From positions 1 through 7,905 of the forward strand of contig JAUYMQ010000084.1 in assembly GCA_030698575.1 (NCBI GenBank): a stretch of DNA of 7,905 nucleotides. Direction: 5' to 3'. The position numbers and the translations under genes are program-made. A model generated the notes under the pieces. That model saw only the letters and a program-made list of their open reading frames with translations, was not told the DNA's origin and made no database searches. This stretch comes from Deltaproteobacteria bacterium. Its GTDB lineage: Bacteria > JAUYMQ01. Positions 1 through 7,078 of the stretch are shown here, piece by piece; the stretch's first letter is position 1; every line of letters begins with the position of its first letter.

Positions 1-376
1 GGACGCCGCGGCGGTCCTGTTCCCGCTGGGCGAGGACGCGAACCCCTTCACGATGGGCGACGACCGCAACCCCGTGAACGCCTGGTTCTGGAAGGCCGAC
101 CGGGAGGAGCCCTTCGACGTGATCGCGCGGGGCTACAGCACGAGCCAGCGGCGGCCGGGCGGCGCGAGCGGCCTGGTCGCGCGGGCCGAGCACCGGCAGG
201 ACGCCTGGGTCGGTGTGTTCCAGCGCCCGCTCCGGCCTGCGCCCGGCGAATTCACGCACTTCGAGCCCGGCGCCACGGCGCGCATCGCGTTCGCGGTCTG
301 GGAAGGAAGCAACGCCGAGCGGGGCGGCCAGAAGGCGGTGTCCGGCGCCTTCCTCGATCTCGAGTTCGACGGCTAG
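1..376 (+). CDS. C-terminal part of a heme-b (gamma) subunit, ethylbenzene dehydrogenase / type II DMSO reductase group (partial)
   Basis: The reading frame is open from base 2 and ends at the TAG at 374-376; the start lies outside the window. About 124 residues are visible. The segments MGDDRNPVNAWFWKAD and IAFAVWEGSNAERGGQKAVS are characteristic of the heme-b subunits of ethylbenzene dehydrogenase, dimethylsulfide dehydrogenase, selenate and chlorate reductases. In that family the periplasmic gamma subunit carries one heme b and passes electrons between the molybdenum/iron-sulfur subunits and a cytochrome. The known EbdC axial ligands are a Met and a Lys about 100 residues apart, the Lys 13 residues from the C-terminus. 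Here the Lys at 332-334 is also 13 residues from the end, and the Met at 53-55 lies 93 residues before it, so both are plausible ligands. The catalytic subunits would lie upstream, so the substrate cannot be assigned. The LLM gene follows after 44 bases. Confidence 0.8.
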   Translation, partial: DAAAVLFPLGEDANPFTMGDDRNPVNAWFWKADREEPFDVIARGYSTSQRRPGGASGLVARAEHRQDAWVGVFQRPLRPAPGEFTHFEPGATARIAFAVWEGSNAERGGQKAVSGAFLDLEFDG

Positions 377-405
377 CAGCGCGCACCTCAACCCGAAAAC
401 AGGAA

Positions 406-411
406 AAGGAG
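406..411 (+). promoter_or_regulatory. Ribosome binding site of the LLM oxidoreductase gene
   Basis: AAGGAG ends 9 bases before the ATG at 421, a near-perfect Shine-Dalgarno match that fixes the start. It sits in the 44-base gap after the heme-b subunit gene. No terminator-like hairpin is visible there, so the two genes are probably co-transcribed. Confidence 0.7.
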
Positions 412-420
412 ATTGCGACG

Positions 421-1455
421 ATGGGCAGCCCGGGCAGGAAGGAAATTCGCTACTGGAACATTCTCCAGCCGTTGCCGGCGCCCATCCTGATCGAGCTGGC
501 GAAGCAGGCCGAGGCTCAGGGGATCCACGGAAGCTTCGCGCCCCAGGTCTATGGCCCGCCCTTCCTTCCCCTGGCGGTGGCAGCCGGGGTCACCGACAGA
601 CTGCAGCTTGCGAGCGGCATCGCGATCGCCTCGGCCCGCAGCCCCTTCGAGACCGCGATGGCGGCCATCGACATGGATCGCATCTCGATGGGGCGCTTCA
701 CGCTCGGCATTGGCGCCAGCGTGCTCGCCTGGTCGCGCGGCGTGTTCGGCGCGCCCGAGCACAAGCCCCTCGCGCACCTGCGCGAGACCGTGGCCGCCGT
801 GCGGCACATCGTAAGCGGCGCGGGAGGGCATCTCGAGCCCTTCGAGGGCACCTACTACAAGGCCGACTTCACCCACTACCAGCCGCTGGAACCGCCGCTG
901 CGAACCGAGATTCCCATCTGGGTGGCCGCGCTGCGCGCGCCCATGGTGCGCCTTGCCGCCGAGATCGGCGACGGCGTGATCGGGCATCCGATGTGGTCGG
1001 CCGACTGGGCCGTGAATCACATGCAGCCCGAGCTGGAGGCGGCGCTGGCGAAGGCGGGCCGGAAGCGAGAGGACATCGAGGTGAACCTCTGGCCCTGGGC
1101 TGCGCCCAACCCGGACGAGGCGGAGGCCATCGAGGACTCACGCGCCACGATGGCTTTCTACGGAGGCGTGAAGCAGTACGAGTCGTTCTTCGAGGCGCAC
1201 GGCTTCCTCGACGTGGCGCGAAAACTCCAGGAAGGCGTGCAGCGCGGCGACTACCGGAGCGTGGCCCACCTCGTGCCCGACGAGATGGTGCGCGCCTTCG
1301 TCGCCGTGGGCGAGCCCGAGAAGGTGAAGGAGCAGGTGGGCCGCTACGCGTCCGTGGCCGACAGTCTTTGCATTGTCCCGCCGGTCTACGCGCTTCCGCC
1401 CGAGAAGGTCTTCCAGTACGTGAACGCCATCGCAGCGACGTTCTACGGCGGATAG
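421..1455 (+). CDS. LLM-class (luciferase-like) flavin- or F420-dependent oxidoreductase
   Basis: The product is 344 residues, the usual size of the bacterial luciferase-like TIM-barrel family. Family marks are GIAIASARSPFETAMAAIDM (residues 66-85), the following SMGRFTLGIGAS (89-100) at the usual SxGRFxLGxG position, the HLRETVAAVRHI helix (119-130), and a C-terminal segment with VGEPEKVKEQ. Members use FMN with oxygen, or F420 as a hydride carrier without oxygen; the sequence seen here does not settle which. The N-terminus and overall pattern resemble the F420-dependent group of actinobacterial and soil bacteria. The gene follows the heme-b subunit with an excellent ribosome binding site and ends only 9 bases from the stop of the convergent activase gene. 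Substrate unknown. No signal peptide is evident, so it is probably cytoplasmic. Confidence 0.85.
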   Translation: MGSPGRKEIRYWNILQPLPAPILIELAKQAEAQGIHGSFAPQVYGPPFLPLAVAAGVTDRLQLASGIAIASARSPFETAMAAIDMDRISMGRFTLGIGASVLAWSRGVFGAPEHKPLAHLRETVAAVRHIVSGAGGHLEPFEGTYYKADFTHYQPLEPPLRTEIPIWVAALRAPMVRLAAEIGDGVIGHPMWSADWAVNHMQPELEAALAKAGRKREDIEVNLWPWAAPNPDEAEAIEDSRATMAFYGGVKQYESFFEAHGFLDVARKLQEGVQRGDYRSVAHLVPDEMVRAFVAVGEPEKVKEQVGRYASVADSLCIVPPVYALPPEKVFQYVNAIAATFYGG

Positions 1456-1464
1456 CCGGCGTTA

Positions 1465-2487
1465 TCAGCTCTCCATATCCCGCCCGCCGTCCCCCTTCGG
1501 TTCCAGCCGGGTGCGGCCGGTGGCCAGGATGATCTCCGGATCGACGCCCGACCGTCGGGCGATTTCCTCCGAATGGCGGAGTTCCTCCTCGCTCATCAGC
1601 CTGGTTCCCTCGAAATCCCAGGTCATCCCCAGCCTCGCGTACTTGTCCGCCGCAAGATTGTTGAAGGCGCAAAGCTCCCAGCGCGTGACCACGTCGCCCA
1701 GGTGCCGGGCGATGAAGGCGCCGAGGCCGGCCAGGTTCTCGTCGCTGAAGGTGGCGCCGGGTATCAGCGGCGTGCGAATCCATAGCCGGCCGGGAAGCCC
1801 GCCTTCCCGTATTCCCCGGGAGAGCGAGATGAGATTGGAAAGGATCCTCTCATTGGAAACCCCCGTATGCCGGGCGTGCCTCCCGGAATCGATGTCCTTC
1901 AGATCGTAGAGGATCAGGTCGGCGTGCCGGGCCACCGAGTCGAGGGACCGGGCCGAGCACATGCCGGAGGTATCGATGGCCGTGTGGATGCGGAGCGAAC
2001 GGCAGCGTTCCAGGAAAGGCGCGACGAACCGGGCGCGAAGCGCGGGCTCACCGCCCGAAACGGTCACGCCCCCTTCAGAGGTCTCGAAGTAGCTCCGGTC
2101 CTTCAGGACCTCGCCGACGAGTTCGCGAAGCCCCCAGCGCCTCCCGAGGATTTCCAGGGCGGTCGAGGGGCATTGATCGGCGCACTCTCCGCAGGCCGTG
2201 CAGCGCGCGTGGTCGATCTCGATCTTGTCTTCAATTCGGCGGAGGGCGTCCTCGGGGCAGACCGCATCGCACAGGCGCGTGTTGAGGCACTTCCACGGGT
2301 GCCACACGAGTTGCGGCTTCGACACCAGCGCTTCGGGGTTGTGGCACCACCGGCAGGCAAGGCTGCAGCCCTTCAGGAAGACGGTCGTACGCAGGCCCGG
2401 GCCGTCCTCGGTGGACATGCGTTGAATGTTGAGGACCGTCGCGTAGGGTCCGGCCCCGGCCCCGTCCTTCTCACGCCCGGGCTGCAC
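1465..2487 (-). CDS. Glycyl radical enzyme activating protein (radical SAM, ferredoxin-like insert)
   Basis: The 340-residue product matches the pyruvate formate-lyase activase family in length and order. The N-terminal signature STEDGPGLRTTVFLKGC leads into the radical-SAM motif Cys41-x3-Cys45-x2-Cys48, which binds the SAM-cleaving [4Fe-4S] cluster. A ferredoxin-like insert follows at about residues 63-110, with Cys67, Cys73, Cys77-Pro and then Cys96, Cys99, Cys102, Cys106-Pro. The SAM-binding glycine motif TVSGGEPAL is at 142-150. The enzyme should use reduced ferredoxin or flavodoxin and SAM to abstract hydrogen from the radical glycine of its partner GRE, almost certainly the enzyme at 3745-6126. 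It is the last gene of the operon, 54 bases after the acyl-CoA dehydrogenase. The start is GTG. The second cysteine of the first ferredoxin motif is replaced by Thr70, leaving seven rather than eight insert cysteines. Confidence 0.95.
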   Translation of the reverse strand: MQPGREKDGAGAGPYATVLNIQRMSTEDGPGLRTTVFLKGCSLACRWCHNPEALVSKPQLVWHPWKCLNTRLCDAVCPEDALRRIEDKIEIDHARCTACGECADQCPSTALEILGRRWGLRELVGEVLKDRSYFETSEGGVTVSGGEPALRARFVAPFLERCRSLRIHTAIDTSGMCSARSLDSVARHADLILYDLKDIDSGRHARHTGVSNERILSNLISLSRGIREGGLPGRLWIRTPLIPGATFSDENLAGLGAFIARHLGDVVTRWELCAFNNLAADKYARLGMTWDFEGTRLMSEEELRHSEEIARRSGVDPEIILATGRTRLEPKGDGGRDMES

Positions 2488-2493
2488 CGTGAT

Positions 2494-2498
2494 CCTCC
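2494..2498 (-). promoter_or_regulatory. Ribosome binding site supporting the GTG start of the activase
   Basis: On the - strand, GGAGG lies 6 bases before the GTG at 2487-2485. This perfect core match supports the non-ATG start. The resulting N-terminus puts the conserved GRE-activase signature near residue 25, as is usual for the family. Confidence 0.7.
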
Positions 2499-2541
2499 GC
2501 TATAGCCGGCAGCGGCTCTCCCGCGCGAACGGCAGGGGAGG

Positions 2542-3717
2542 TCACCGCTCGGACGACGGGGCTTTCTGATTGAACCGCCTGCCGAACAGGATGCTGGCCA
2601 TCGTGATGCGGAGCATCTGGACCGTGCCGCCGGCCACTCTCCAGGCCAGTGCGTCGCGGTGCATCCTCTCCAGGGGGAATTCCTTGCTGTAGCCGTAGCC
2701 GCCCAGGATCTGCATGGCCCCGTCGGTGACCTCGGCGGCCATCTCGTTTGCGAAGCACTTCCCCATCGAAGATTCGTACATCGAGGGGAAGCCCTGCCCG
2801 GCGCCGGTGGCGGCGCGGTAGACGAGGAGGCGCGCCGCGTCCAGCTTCATGGCCATGTCGACGATCCGGAACTGGACATCCTGGAATTCGCAGATGGGCC
2901 GGCCGAACGCCTGGCGCTCAAGGGTGTAGGCCCTGGCCTCCTCCAGCGCCCCGCCCGCGATTCCGAGGCACATTGCGGCGTTGCCGCAGCGCTCGAGATC
3001 GAAGGTCGTCATCAGCTCGGCGAACCGCCCCGCTCCCAGGACCACGCTTTCCCCGGGAATCCCCACGTCCTTGAAGATCAGATCGCAGGAGGGCATGCCC
3101 CGGAGGCCCATGAATTCTTCCTGCCTTCCGAACGTGAATCCGGGCGCATCCTTCTGCAAGAGGACGGCGCCGATGCCCTTGTAACCGGGCACGTCGCCGA
3201 AGCGGCAGTAGACCATGTAGTGGCTGGCCTCCCCGCCGCCCGAAATGAACGTCTTGCGCCCGTTGAGGCGGAACCCGTCGCCGTCCTCCGTCAGCTTCGT
3301 TCTGAGCGACACCAGATCCGATCCCGCCTCCGGCTCGGTCATGCCGACCGAGACGCTGGCCTCACCCCTGCAGACCGCGGGCAGGACGGCGCGCTTCTGC
3401 GCGTCGGTGCCGAAGGCGTCGATCACCCTGACCGGACCCAGGTTCGATTCGAAGACCGGCGCGGCGATCATGGGGCTGAACTTCGCCAGTTCCTCGATGG
3501 CCAGGACGGCGGTGACGCCAGGTTGCCCGCCGCCCCCGTATTCGGGAGACAGCGTCATGCCCAGGAGCCCCAGGTCGGCGAACTTCTTCATCAGGTGCAG
3601 GGGGAACTCGCCGGTCTTCTCGGTCCGGGCCGCCAGCTCCCTGAACTTCTCGCGCTGGCCCATGGTGCGGATCGTCTCCACCAGGGCCCGTTCTTCCTCG
3701 TTCAGCGCGAAGTCCAT
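2542..3717 (-). CDS. Acyl-CoA dehydrogenase (isovaleryl-/long-chain-type catalytic base)
   Basis: The 391-residue product has the full acyl-CoA dehydrogenase layout: helical N-terminal domain, beta domain with GMTEPEAGSD (125-134), and C-terminal domain with RQAFGRPICEFQ (268-279) and QILGGYGYSKEFPLERMHRD (336-355), the FAD-binding and dimer region. It should oxidise an acyl-CoA to the 2,3-enoyl-CoA and pass electrons to ETF. Where medium- and short-chain enzymes carry the catalytic Glu (EGT motif), this protein has Gly363-Gly364-Thr365. Instead, Glu242 in FDLER aligns with the base of isovaleryl-CoA dehydrogenase (DLERLVLAGG), so a branched or bulky substrate is plausible. Its ATG is preceded by GGGAG with a 6-base spacer. 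It sits between the GRE gene (27-base gap) and the activase gene (54-base gap). Benzylsuccinyl-CoA-dehydrogenase-like activity is possible but not shown. Confidence 0.93.
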   Translation of the reverse strand: MDFALNEEERALVETIRTMGQREKFRELAARTEKTGEFPLHLMKKFADLGLLGMTLSPEYGGGGQPGVTAVLAIEELAKFSPMIAAPVFESNLGPVRVIDAFGTDAQKRAVLPAVCRGEASVSVGMTEPEAGSDLVSLRTKLTEDGDGFRLNGRKTFISGGGEASHYMVYCRFGDVPGYKGIGAVLLQKDAPGFTFGRQEEFMGLRGMPSCDLIFKDVGIPGESVVLGAGRFAELMTTFDLERCGNAAMCLGIAGGALEEARAYTLERQAFGRPICEFQDVQFRIVDMAMKLDAARLLVYRAATGAGQGFPSMYESSMGKCFANEMAAEVTDGAMQILGGYGYSKEFPLERMHRDALAWRVAGGTVQMLRITMASILFGRRFNQKAPSSER

Positions 3718-3744
3718 TCGGTTCTCCCGGCCGTCAGGAAAGGA

Positions 3745-6126
3745 TCAGCACTCGAACTCGGTGCGGCTGATGATCTCGTTCTGCGCGATCTCGCTCAGGC
3801 CCGTGAACAGCGCCGAGTAGCCGCTGACGCGCACCACCAGATCGCGGTGCTTCTCCGGGTGCGCCTGCGCTTCGCGGAGAACGGCGGAGTCGATCATGTT
3901 GAATTGCACCTGCACGCCGCCCTTCTTGAAGTAGGTTTTCAACAGGGCCCCTAGTGTTTCCGGGCGCAGCCGGACGGGGTTGAAGCGCATGTTGAGGTTC
4001 ACCCCGTTGTGGGCCCTCAGGAGCGGCAGCTTCGTGACCGAGTTCATGATCGCCGTGGGGCCGGTCGTTGCGCTGCCGTTCGAGGGGGTGATGCCGTTGC
4101 CCAGCACGTCGCCGGCGAAGCGCCCGTCCGGGCTCGCGCCCGCGAAGGCCCCCATGGCGATGTGGAAGCCGACGGAGAACACCCCGGGCCAGAAGGTGCC
4201 GCCCCGGTAATTCCGGTGCTCGAGCACCCGATCGCAAAAATGATCGAGCACTCTGGCCGCCATGGAATCCGCGCCGTCGTCGTCGTTGCCGTACTTCGGG
4301 ATCCGGTTCAGGAAGTAGGCCCGCCGGTCCCCGGCATCGTCCCAGTCATCCAGCAGCATCTCCGACAGCTCCTTCATCGTGACGACGCCCTCCTCGAAGA
4401 CCGCCTCTTTCACCGCATACAGGCTGTCCACGACGTTGGAGAAGCCGATGAGCTGCACGCCGGTGGAGTTATAGACCGCTCCACCTCGCGTCAGATCCAT
4501 TCCCTTCTCGAACGGCCCGTCGATCATCGCGGATGCGAAGGGGGAAGGAACCCGATCGGCGATAGCCTTGTCGAGGACGGCCATCCCCCGGGCCATCTGC
4601 CCCATGAAGTGCCTCACCTGCGCGTCGTAGGCGTTCCAGACGTCTTCGAAGGAGGAGAACGAACCCGGGTCGCCGGTGCTGAGACCCGATTGACTGCCGA
4701 AAATGCTGTCCATTCCATCGCTCAGGGCGAACTCGAGGCACTTCATTCCGCTGAACTGGACCGCGAACGTCGAGCCGAAACTCTTCCCCTGGGCATTGGG
4801 CTCCAAACACCCCACGACCCCGTAATCGCGCGCATCCTCGAGTGTGTGGCCGGCGCGCTGAAGCGATTCGACGATCACCTCGTCATTGAAAAGGTGGAGC
4901 GGCACGCCCGCCTTCGCGTACCGTACCGCCCTCAGGAAAAAATCGTCCGGCGTGCCGGGCCCCACGCGCACGCCGAAGTTGGGCTGAACGGTGCTCAGGG
5001 CGGCGAAAGCGTCGAGGCCGATATAACTCAGCTCGTTGGTGACGTCCTCGCCATCGGGTCCCATGCCGCCGACGGTGACGTTCTGCGTGGTCTTCCCTTC
5101 CACCCCTTCTCCCCCGGGGATGAACGCATCCTCGAGAATATTCCAGATCTCGTTCGTCTTCAGGAAGAGCATCGAGAGAAGCTCGCGGGCCCTGTCCGGC
5201 GTGATTGCGCCCGCTTGCCTGTCCGCCTCGTAGTAGGGGAAAAGGTGCTGATCGATGCGCCCCAGCGAGACCGAGTTGCCGCCCGATTCAATCTGGGCGA
5301 CCAGGTGGATGAAGTAGACGCACTGAACCGCCTCATGGAAGGTCCGCGCCGGATGCGCGGGGACCCGCCGGCACGTTTCGGCGATCGCGCGCAGTTCCTC
5401 CGCGCGCGCCGGATCGGGCTCCTCGCCGGCCATACGTTCGGCGACATCGGCATGGCGGTTGGCAAAGCGGATCGCCGCCCTGCAGGAGCGCGCGGCGGCA
5501 TCGTAGAAGCGGCCCTTCTCTCCCTCCCGATCCTTCGCCGAAAGCGCCGCGTACCGCTGTTCCGCGTCGCTCGCGATTCCTTCGAGCCCCGTCTTCAGGA
5601 TTCGGGAATGATCCATCGTGAAATGGCCGATGCCGTAGGTGATCTCCAGGACCATCGTGAAGACGTACTTGTCGATGTCTCGGGCGACGTCCTCCGGAAG
5701 AGCTTCCTCCAGATGGTCCTCGACGGTTCTGCCTCGCCAGAAGGGAAGGATGTCTTCCCGCAGCTCGCGTTGCTGCTCGGCCGTGATCTTCACATTCTGG
5801 AGTTCGCGCTGCCCGAAGCCTTCCATGTCCTTTTCGATCCACCGGCACTTGTTCTCGGGGAAGAACGGCGCGCCTTTGAGCCTGGAAGTGCGGCACCCCA
5901 CGATGAGCTCGTCGTCCCGGATGATCACGCTGATCTTCTCGATGACGTGCTCGAGGGCCAGGCTCATTCGCGTGAGCGGATGCCTATCCCAGTTCTCCGC
6001 CATGGACTGCGTGAAATAGCGCGCCCGCTCGACGCAGGCCTCTCTGGGCGCCTCGATGATGCGGCTCCTCAGGCGCTCCACGCGGTCCAACGAGGCGGAT
6101 CTTACGATCGGTTGCACGGCCGACAT
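3745..6126 (-). CDS. Glycyl radical enzyme of the pyruvate formate-lyase family, unassigned substrate (probable lyase/dehydratase)
   Basis: This 793-residue protein is full length; glycerol dehydratase and hydroxyproline dehydratase are close to 790. The PFL-like barrel covers roughly residues 12-660 and the glycine radical domain about 665-793. The radical site is RVSGYSALF with Gly769, 24 residues from the C-terminus. The thiyl site is YGVVGCLEP, with Cys440 and Glu442; this Cys-x-Glu pattern is typical of GRE dehydratases and decarboxylases rather than pyruvate formate-lyase. Other family marks are IESGGNSVSLGRIDQ (279-293), IPKYGNDDDGAD (609-620) and GASPDGRFAG (663-672). The GKxxGWHD-like stretch recalled for choline lyase and glycerol dehydratase is GKSFGSTFAVQF here (447-458), so the pocket differs. 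The enzyme is oxygen-labile once activated. AGGAG lies 8 bases before the ATG. A C-C, C-O or C-N lyase role cannot be separated from sequence alone. Confidence 0.95.
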   Translation of the reverse strand: MSAVQPIVRSASLDRVERLRSRIIEAPREACVERARYFTQSMAENWDRHPLTRMSLALEHVIEKISVIIRDDELIVGCRTSRLKGAPFFPENKCRWIEKDMEGFGQRELQNVKITAEQQRELREDILPFWRGRTVEDHLEEALPEDVARDIDKYVFTMVLEITYGIGHFTMDHSRILKTGLEGIASDAEQRYAALSAKDREGEKGRFYDAAARSCRAAIRFANRHADVAERMAGEEPDPARAEELRAIAETCRRVPAHPARTFHEAVQCVYFIHLVAQIESGGNSVSLGRIDQHLFPYYEADRQAGAITPDRARELLSMLFLKTNEIWNILEDAFIPGGEGVEGKTTQNVTVGGMGPDGEDVTNELSYIGLDAFAALSTVQPNFGVRVGPGTPDDFFLRAVRYAKAGVPLHLFNDEVIVESLQRAGHTLEDARDYGVVGCLEPNAQGKSFGSTFAVQFSGMKCLEFALSDGMDSIFGSQSGLSTGDPGSFSSFEDVWNAYDAQVRHFMGQMARGMAVLDKAIADRVPSPFASAMIDGPFEKGMDLTRGGAVYNSTGVQLIGFSNVVDSLYAVKEAVFEEGVVTMKELSEMLLDDWDDAGDRRAYFLNRIPKYGNDDDGADSMAARVLDHFCDRVLEHRNYRGGTFWPGVFSVGFHIAMGAFAGASPDGRFAGDVLGNGITPSNGSATTGPTAIMNSVTKLPLLRAHNGVNLNMRFNPVRLRPETLGALLKTYFKKGGVQVQFNMIDSAVLREAQAHPEKHRDLVVRVSGYSALFTGLSEIAQNEIISRTEFEC

Positions 6127-6211
6127 GGCTGCTTCTCCTGCCGAAGGTTTGATGGTCTCTTGATCTTCCCGGAACCCGCTTCCGGTTTCGCGCGCCAGGT
6201 CCCGGCGCGAA

Positions 6212-7039
6212 CTACACCCGGATGTCCATCTGCCCCAGGAGAATCCGGTCCCTGAGCGCCCTGGGCAGAAATCGATTCAGCTTGAGGAAGAACCGGCTCT
6301 TGAAGTCGATCTGGTTGCAGACAGCCGGGCGTTCGGACTCGATGATCCCGGCGATGACCGCCGCGGCCTGGCGCGGGGTGGGAGCGGTCCTGATCAGCTC
6401 CTTGTCACGCTGGATAAAGCGCCTCACACGCTCCCGGTAGGGTGATCCCTCGGGCGGAAGCACGTGGATCTTGGCGGCGAAATCTGTCGATACCTGCGCG
6501 GGCTGAACCAGCGACACCCTGATCCCGAACGGCTCCACCTCGTAGCGCATCGACAGGGCCAGTCCCTCGACGGCGAATTTGCTGGCGGAGTAGATCGATT
6601 CGAAAGGGAAGGGTATCTCTCCGACCAGCGACGAGACGGCGACCAGCTTCCCACTGCGCCTTTCACGCATCGCGGGAACGAACGCCTGGAAGATGGCGGC
6701 GGTGCCGATCACGTTGATCTCCATGCACCGCAGCGCGCCTTCCAGATCGATCTCCTCAAAGGGGCCGAAGAAGCCGATGCCGACGTTCGAGAGCACCGCG
6801 TCGACATGGCCGAACTTGCCAAGCACCTGATCCCTGAACCGGAGGATGCCCGGGCGGTCGCGGATATCCAGCACCTCCAGCAGCGATTCCGCGCGCATCT
6901 CGTCGAGCTCGGATTTCAGCGATCCGACGGCGCCCGCATCGATGTCGAAACCCGCTACGACGTTTCCGGATGCGGCCAGCAGCTTAGCCACTTCGCGTCC
7001 GATCCCCTGCGCCAGTCCCGTGATTACGACCACCTGCAT
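6212..7039 (-). CDS. Short-chain dehydrogenase/reductase (classical SDR)
   Basis: The 275-residue product is a classical SDR. The nucleotide-binding motif TGLAQGIG (7-14) is followed by Asp32 at the end of the second strand (GFDID), which favours NAD(H) over NADP(H). The structural motif SNVG (84-87) replaces the common NNAG. Asn109 (MEINVIGT), Ser137, Tyr150 and Lys154 (YSASK) form the complete catalytic tetrad. It would interconvert an alcohol and a ketone. The C-terminus, about residues 243-275, is rich in Phe, Leu, Arg and Lys and looks like an amphipathic tail, as in SDRs acting on lipids near membranes (inference). The ATG at 7039 has GAGGGG 8 bases upstream. It lies between the SCP2 gene (39-base gap) and the GRE gene (85-base gap), so it probably acts on the GRE substrate or product. 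Confidence 0.93.
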   Translation of the reverse strand: MQVVVITGLAQGIGREVAKLLAASGNVVAGFDIDAGAVGSLKSELDEMRAESLLEVLDIRDRPGILRFRDQVLGKFGHVDAVLSNVGIGFFGPFEEIDLEGALRCMEINVIGTAAIFQAFVPAMRERRSGKLVAVSSLVGEIPFPFESIYSASKFAVEGLALSMRYEVEPFGIRVSLVQPAQVSTDFAAKIHVLPPEGSPYRERVRRFIQRDKELIRTAPTPRQAAAVIAGIIESERPAVCNQIDFKSRFFLKLNRFLPRALRDRILLGQMDIRV

Positions 7040-7078
7040 GCTTCAAGCCCCTCGTCGATTGTCCATTCCGGTGACGCC

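Noticed and set aside
1447-1467. Short palindromes (CGGC/GCCG, GATA/TATC) between the convergent stops as a bidirectional terminator
   Set aside because: Stems are only 4 base pairs and lack flanking A/T tracts.
213-1532. 439-codon + strand frame overlapping the heme subunit and LLM genes
   Set aside because: The product is Arg/Ala/Gly-rich and out of frame with two recognisable proteins, so it is a GC-rich shadow.
2659-3954. 431-codon + strand open frame opposite the acyl-CoA dehydrogenase
   Set aside because: Low-complexity composition, no family motif, and it runs across the boundary of two well-supported - strand genes.
3745-6126. GRE as benzylsuccinate or alkylsuccinate synthase alpha subunit
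   Set aside because: The length is about 793 rather than about 860 residues, a Cys-x-Glu site is present, and no small beta or gamma subunit genes are nearby. Only the adjacent acyl-CoA dehydrogenase recalls those pathways.
4009-6255. 748-codon open frame on the + strand opposite the GRE gene
   Set aside because: Its translation is rich in Arg, His, Gly and Val with no recognisable motif. It mirrors the GRE gene, whose frame has clear catalytic motifs. Long antisense frames are common in GC-rich genes.
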